DNA of 64,000 bases from an uncultured Pelagibacteraceae bacterium (GTDB lineage: Bacteria > Pseudomonadota > Alphaproteobacteria > Pelagibacterales > Pelagibacteraceae): positions 1 to 64,000 of the forward strand of contig CACEKA010000001.1 in assembly GCA_902560015.1 (NCBI GenBank), in the 5' to 3' direction. The stretch's first letter is position 1; each line of letters begins with the position of its first letter. The notes beneath the pieces were generated by a model. It had not been told where the DNA came from. It did not search any database and was given only the letters and a program-made list of their open reading frames with translations. Made by a program: the position numbers and the translations under genes. Shown here in pieces: positions 57,736-64,000 of the stretch.

Positions 57736-58524
57736 TTAACTTCCCCAAACATATATTGCTGCAAATAAAAACAGCCAAACTACATCTACAAAATGCCAGT
57801 ACCATGCAGCTGCCTCAAATCCGAAATGATGCTCTTTTGTAAAGTGTCCTTTTTTAGCTCTAGCTAGACAAACAGCTAAAAATATTGTTCCAATTATAAC
57901 ATGGAATCCATGGAAACCCGTTGCCATATAAAATACTGCTCCATATATGTGACCTGAGTAGTTAAAAGTAGCATGATGATATTCGTAGGCTTGAAGTAAA
58001 GTAAAAAAGAAGCCTAAAACAACTGTTAAAGTTAAGCCTTGTATAAAACCTTTTCTGTCGCCCTCTATTAATGAGTGATGAGCCCAAGTTACTGTTGTTC
58101 CAGAAAGCAGCAAAACAAGTGTGTTAATTAATGGAATATCCCATGGATCAAATGTTTCAATATCTTTTGGTGGCCAAACATTTCCAACAAACTCATTTGG
58201 AAATAAACTTATATCAAAGTAAGCCCAAAACCATGCAACAAAGAACATAACCTCTGATGCTATAAATAAAGTCATACCATATCGGTGATGAATTTGAACA
58301 ACAGGTGTGTGATGACCTTGGTGTTCTGCTTCTATTACAACATCTCTAAACCACATATACGCTCCATATAAAACTAAAGCTAATCCAAGATACATTCCCC
58401 ACGAAACATCATTGTGCATATAAAAAATTGTTCCAATTGCTAATACTAAGCAAGAGAATGAAACATAGATAGGCCAAGGGCTTGGGTCTACTAAGTGGTA
58501 ATCGTGTTTTTTTTCAGCTGACAT
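57736..58524 (-). CDS. coxC: Cytochrome c oxidase subunit III
   Basis: The third core subunit of aa3 oxidase. The 262-residue membrane protein shows several helices and conserved blocks: YHLVDPSPWPIYVSFSCLVL near residue 9, SEVMFFVAWFWAYFDISLFP near residue 90, LVLLLSGTTVTWAHHSLIEG near residue 136, ATGFHGFHVIIGTIFLAVCL near 201 and AAAWYWHFVDVVWLFLFAAI near 239. It follows ctaG in the minus-strand cox operon after 9 bases. Confidence 0.97.
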   Translation of the reverse strand: MSAEKKHDYHLVDPSPWPIYVSFSCLVLAIGTIFYMHNDVSWGMYLGLALVLYGAYMWFRDVVIEAEHQGHHTPVVQIHHRYGMTLFIASEVMFFVAWFWAYFDISLFPNEFVGNVWPPKDIETFDPWDIPLINTLVLLLSGTTVTWAHHSLIEGDRKGFIQGLTLTVVLGFFFTLLQAYEYHHATFNYSGHIYGAVFYMATGFHGFHVIIGTIFLAVCLARAKKGHFTKEHHFGFEAAAWYWHFVDVVWLFLFAAIYVWGS

Positions 58525-58533
58525 TTTGCGTGA

Positions 58534-59067
58534 TTATGATTGTTTATAGTAATCTGTCGAGAAAAAAGTGTACGACATAGTTACATCTTCTAAATTTTTT
58601 GTAGTCGGATCGTTTACGAGCTCAGGGTCTAGATAAAAAGTCATCACATAAGTCGCTTTTTCTCCTGCTTTAAGCTCTTGTTTTTCAAAACAAAAACAAC
58701 CTAATTTACTGTAATATTTTCCAAAACTTGATGGCGAAACATTAAAACTAGCTACCCCATAAGTCGTTTCATCACTATAATTTTCAACTTCAAACTCAAT
58801 TCTATTTACTTGGCCTACTTTTACATCAATTACATTGGATTTAGCTTTAAAATCCCAAGTAAGATTGTTCACATTAGTATCAAATCTAACACTTACTACT
58901 TTATCTAACACTATATCTGGAGCTTCTTTAGATACCTGGGTTGTTCCTCCAAATCCTGTTATACGACAAAACATGTCATAAAGTGGAACTGCTGCAAAAG
59001 AAAGTCCAAGCATAAGTACAAATATTCCTCCAAGCAATATCGGTGTTAAAGTTTTTTTCTTAATCAT
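58534..59067 (-). CDS. ctaG: Cytochrome c oxidase assembly protein CtaG/Cox11
   Basis: A membrane-anchored copper chaperone that supplies CuB to CoxA. In 177 residues it has one N-terminal helix (ILLGGIFVLMLGLSFAAVPL), PLYDMFCRITGFGGTTQVSK near residue 28 and the copper-binding CFCF segment KLGCFCFEKQELKAGEKA near residue 120. The ATG overlaps the small upstream gene by 4 bases (ATGA), so it is translationally coupled. Confidence 0.96.
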   Translation of the reverse strand: MIKKKTLTPILLGGIFVLMLGLSFAAVPLYDMFCRITGFGGTTQVSKEAPDIVLDKVVSVRFDTNVNNLTWDFKAKSNVIDVKVGQVNRIEFEVENYSDETTYGVASFNVSPSSFGKYYSKLGCFCFEKQELKAGEKATYVMTFYLDPELVNDPTTKNLEDVTMSYTFFSTDYYKQS

Positions 59068-59189
59068 AACTGTCTATCAAAAACTCCAACATTGTATAAA
59101 GTAAATACAAATAGAAATACCATAAATGCCAAAATTGCTACAGCAGTTAAAATATTTTTCTTCTTTGTTTTTTTATCAGGTATCATCAT
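59064..59189 (-). CDS. CoxF-like small membrane protein of the cox operon (41 residues)
   Basis: A short reading frame between ctaB and ctaG. It begins MMIPDKKTKKKNILTAVAI and continues through a single hydrophobic helix to VGVFDRQL and a TGA. Its first ATG overlaps the ctaB stop by 4 bases and its stop overlaps the ctaG ATG by 4 bases, so it is locked into the operon. Small single-helix proteins called CoxF occupy this position in other alphaproteobacterial cox operons. A basic start followed by a membrane helix fits that class, but the identity rests on position and shape. Confidence 0.75.
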   Translation of the reverse strand: MMIPDKKTKKKNILTAVAILAFMVFLFVFTLYNVGVFDRQL

Positions 59190-60097
59190 AAAATTTTATC
59201 TATTAAAAAAAGAACAAATATAAGAAATAAATATAAAATTGAATATCCAAATATAGATTTTGCTTTTTTTGCATTAAATTTATTTTTCTTAAAATTATAA
59301 AGCTCAAAACATAAGAAGTTATAATAAAAAGTTAAAATTAAAGATGGGATTAAAAAAACTAATCCAACAAAGTCAATTGCATACGGCATTACTATTGCTG
59401 GGATCATTATTAATGAGTATATAAAAATATTTAACTTAGTGCTTTCAATACCATTGGTTAATGGAAGCATTGGAATTTTGGCCTTTTTATAGTCATCTGA
59501 TTTATAAAGACTTAGTGCCCAAAAATGAGATGGAGTCCAAAAGAAAATAATAAGAAAGAATGTAATAGGTTCTAAAGATAAGGAATTTGTAGCTATAGCC
59601 CATCCTATAACAGGGGGTAAAGCACCAGCTGCTCCACCAATTACTATGTTTTGTGGGGTTTTTCTCTTCAACCAAACCGTATAAACCAAAACATAAAATA
59701 AGATTGTAAACAGCAATAAGCTTGCAGATATTCTATTAGCAAAAAAATCAAGTGCAATTACTGAAAATATTGAGAGCGCCACACCAAAAACTAATGCCTG
59801 ATTTTTATTAACTTTACCTGTTGGTATTGGTCTCAAACAAGTTCGTGTCATCAGTGCATCTAAATCTGACTCGTACCACATATTCAATGCACCTGCCGCT
59901 CCAGCACCAATAGATACAAGTATAATTCCAATGATTGCATCTTTAGTTGGAATGACATTTGGTGCCATCAATAATCCTACAGCACAAGTAAAAATAACTA
60001 ATGACATCACCCTAGGCTTCATCAGCTTAAAGAGCTCAGAAAAGTTAAAGACGTCTTCCTGACTTAAATTTCTATTCTTTGTTTTAGACTTAATCAT
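59186..60097 (-). CDS. ctaB: Protoheme IX farnesyltransferase (heme O synthase)
   Basis: CtaB/CyoE attaches farnesyl diphosphate to heme B, giving heme O, the precursor of heme A. The 303-residue membrane prenyltransferase has the aspartate-rich motif ALNMWYESDLDALMTRTCLR near residue 69 and RPIPTGKVNKNQALVFGV. Several further helices follow, including IIFFWTPSHFWALSLYKSDD near residue 183. It sits 28 bases after coxA. The ending overlaps the CoxF-like gene by 4 bases. Confidence 0.96.
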   Translation of the reverse strand: MIKSKTKNRNLSQEDVFNFSELFKLMKPRVMSLVIFTCAVGLLMAPNVIPTKDAIIGIILVSIGAGAAGALNMWYESDLDALMTRTCLRPIPTGKVNKNQALVFGVALSIFSVIALDFFANRISASLLLFTILFYVLVYTVWLKRKTPQNIVIGGAAGALPPVIGWAIATNSLSLEPITFFLIIFFWTPSHFWALSLYKSDDYKKAKIPMLPLTNGIESTKLNIFIYSLIMIPAIVMPYAIDFVGLVFLIPSLILTFYYNFLCFELYNFKKNKFNAKKAKSIFGYSILYLFLIFVLFLIDKIL

Positions 60098-60125
60098 TAA
60101 TACTCAGTTTTAAAATCTAAAATTA

Positions 60126-62577
<2,452 letters not shown>

Positions 62578-62638
62578 TTTTTTACCCTATATAGATTGTC
62601 TTTTAAAAAAATACACTTTTACTTTTAGCGACAAAATA

Positions 62639-63337
62639 TCAATTAATGGCGTAATTAATGATCGATAGAGCAGAAATTACAGCCGTTTCAGATCTCAAGA
62701 TGTTTTCATTGATTTTAATAGGTTGAACACCATTAAATTTAAGAATCTCTACCCTTTCTTGCTCTGAGAAATCTCCCTCAGGTCCAATAATTACGCATAT
62801 GGGATTCGCTGTTATCTTTTTAAGTTCAATCTTATTATTAGAAGTATTTAAGTCTGTAAATATCAAGTGCATATCGTTTTTTAAAAAATTTTCTAAGGTT
62901 TGTGGTTGTTCAATATCTGGCACGTTTATTCGATTGGATTGTTCTGCTGCTTCTATAATAACTTTTTCTAGTCTCTCTTTATTTATCTTTCTGACAATTG
63001 TTCTATCAAAGATAATAGGCAAAAATTTCGTAACACCTAACTCAGTTGCTTTTTGTATCATAAAATTAAAATAATTAGATTTGATAGGTGAAAAAGCTAA
63101 CCATAACTCATTGAAGTTTTCTTTTTGTCTTAATTGTTTTGTAACATTAAACTCAACAATACTTTTTGAAATACCTAAAATTTTTGCCTCCCACTCTCCA
63201 CTACTATTGAATAAAGAAAAAACTTCGTTTTCTTTAATTCTCATAACTTTACTTACGTAATGAGATTGTGATTTATCAAGGGTAGCTGTTAAATTAAGTG
63301 ATAAACTTTCACGATAAAATAATCTAATATTACTCAT
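62639..63337 (-). CDS. rsmE: 16S rRNA (uracil-1498-N3)-methyltransferase
   Basis: RsmE is a SPOUT methyltransferase of 30S subunits. The 232-residue protein has IRLFYRESLSLNLTATLDKS at the N-terminus (PUA-like part), LAFSPIKSNYFNFMIQKATE near residue 84, and the knotted SAM site ICVIIGPEGDFSEQERVEIL near residue 180 and LRSETAVISALSIINYA near residue 214. It is divergent from the haloacid dehalogenase gene across 16 bases, and 61 bases upstream of coxB on the same strand. Confidence 0.95.
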   Translation of the reverse strand: MSNIRLFYRESLSLNLTATLDKSQSHYVSKVMRIKENEVFSLFNSSGEWEAKILGISKSIVEFNVTKQLRQKENFNELWLAFSPIKSNYFNFMIQKATELGVTKFLPIIFDRTIVRKINKERLEKVIIEAAEQSNRINVPDIEQPQTLENFLKNDMHLIFTDLNTSNNKIELKKITANPICVIIGPEGDFSEQERVEILKFNGVQPIKINENILRSETAVISALSIINYAIN

Positions 63338-63353
63338 TGAGATAAGTTTAATT

Positions 63354-64000
63354 ATGAAAAATATTAAAGCAATAATTTTTGATGCATATGGAACTTTATT
63401 TGATGTGAATTCAGCTGCTGAGAAATGTAAAGATAAAATTGGTGATAAGTGGGAAGATTTTGCAAATTACTGGAGAACCACTCAACTAGAATACACCTGG
63501 CTTAGAAGTTTAATGAAAAGACATAAAGACTTTTGGCAAGTGACTGAAGATAGTTTGGACAAATCTATGAAAGCATACGAAATAGATTCTTCAATGAGAA
63601 ATGAATTATTAGATCTTTATAAAACTTTATCACCATTTAAAGAAGTGCCAGAAGTTTTAAAATCACTTAAAGAAAAAAATTATAAACTAGCCATCCTTTC
63701 AAATGGTAATCCTTCTCTTCTTAATGAATTAGTTAAGAGCAATAATTTAGAAAATATATTTGATGATCTTTTTTCAATAGAAGAAGTGGGTATTTATAAA
63801 CCAGACTCTAAAGTTTACGATATGCCAATTAAAAAATATAATATTCAAAAAAATGAAGTTATCTTTTTAAGTGCTAACACTTGGGATGTATCAGGTAGTG
63901 GGAATTATGGATTCAATTCTATTTGGGTAAACAGAAATAATAATATTTTTGATAACCTTGATTATAAACCAAATTTAGAAATCAAAAACTTACTAGATCT
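63354..64000 (+). CDS. Haloacid dehalogenase type II, C-terminus cut by window edge
   Basis: A HAD-superfamily hydrolase running off the right edge after about 215 codons. The nucleophile Asp is in IKAIIFDAYGTLFDVNSAAE near residue 10. Further motifs are LAILSNGNPSLLNELVK near residue 115 (Ser-Asn), VGIYKPDSKVYDM near residue 146 (Lys) and VIFLSANTWDVSGSGNYGFN near residue 170, which matches the (S)-2-haloacid dehalogenase group. The substrate in this marine organism is unknown; the type II family also includes enzymes not acting on haloacids. Its start is 16 bases from divergent rsmE. Confidence 0.9.
   Translation, partial: MKNIKAIIFDAYGTLFDVNSAAEKCKDKIGDKWEDFANYWRTTQLEYTWLRSLMKRHKDFWQVTEDSLDKSMKAYEIDSSMRNELLDLYKTLSPFKEVPEVLKSLKEKNYKLAILSNGNPSLLNELVKSNNLENIFDDLFSIEEVGIYKPDSKVYDMPIKKYNIQKNEVIFLSANTWDVSGSGNYGFNSIWVNRNNNIFDNLDYKPNLEIKNLLD

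Overview
The window is a contiguous stretch of a streamlined, very AT-rich alphaproteobacterial chromosome, most likely SAR11 (Pelagibacterales, Candidatus Pelagibacter or a close relative). The grounds are the very low GC content, lysine/asparagine/isoleucine-rich proteins, almost no intergenic DNA, a separate F0 ATP-synthase operon, alphaproteobacterial marker families (CcrM, BMFP/UbiK, petABC, coxBA-ctaB-ctaG-coxC) and a carotenoid-to-retinal cluster of the kind that serves proteorhodopsin in surface-ocean bacteria. There are no insertion sequences, phage genes, CRISPR arrays or rRNA genes, and no gap over about 130 bases lacks a gene. Both ends cut genes: rpoD at the left (C-terminus missing) and a haloacid dehalogenase at the right.

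Layout. 1-3.7 kb (minus): yqeY-dnaG-rpoD, a replication/transcription operon. 3.8-8.7 kb (plus): carA-carB-MOSC. 8.7-10.3 kb (minus): 2OG-Fe(II) oxygenase and ELM1-family protein. 10.3-14.2 kb: trxB, two Rossmann-fold reductases and an aspartate aminotransferase. 14.2-20 kb (plus): uvrB (frameshifted), a pteridine reductase-like SDR, folB, uvrC, pgsA. 20-23.6 kb: ilvE, a MarR/response-regulator/histidine-kinase set, ubiK. 23.6-29.5 kb (plus): lgt, a MidA-type methyltransferase, pgeF (frameshifted), prs, rplY, pth, ychF. 29.5-32 kb (minus): petABC, the cytochrome bc1 complex. 32.1-33.9 kb (plus): trmL, hemF, greA. 33.9-37.8 kb (minus): a TPR protein, ispE, tRNA-Gln and the CCA-adding enzyme. 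37.8-40.4 kb (plus): a type-4-like uracil-DNA glycosylase, a 44-residue membrane peptide, rnhB and ccrM. 40.4-42.6 kb (minus): mutY and an FAD monooxygenase. 42.6-55.2 kb (plus): dciA-like, dsbA-like, smc, F0 ATP synthase (atpI,B,E,F',F), crtI-crtB-crtY-blh, ispH, thrB, rnhA. 55.2-63.3 kb (minus): rsmE, coxB, coxA, ctaB, a 41-residue coxF-like gene, ctaG, coxC, SURF1, thrC, peroxiredoxin.

How the parts work together. The respiratory chain is well represented: bc1, cytochrome aa3 oxidase with its heme A and copper assembly factors, and the F0 proton channel. The crtIBY-blh block should convert phytoene precursors to retinal for a light-driven proton pump encoded elsewhere; its last gene overlaps ispH, the final isoprenoid-precursor step. 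Repair genes (uvrB, uvrC, mutY, UDG, two RNases H) are dense.

The most notable observations are single-A frameshifts inside A-runs in uvrB and pgeF; an unusually short SMC with no recognisable hinge; a ccrM promoter studded with the GANTC sites its own product should methylate; the CCA-adding enzyme starting 3 bases after an encoded tRNA CCA end; DnaG and uracil-DNA glycosylase proteins that have lost their metal-binding cysteines; and convergent gene pairs that leave no space for terminators. I did not find a clearly new multi-gene system. The striking features are mostly extreme economy of sequence and unusual versions of housekeeping genes.
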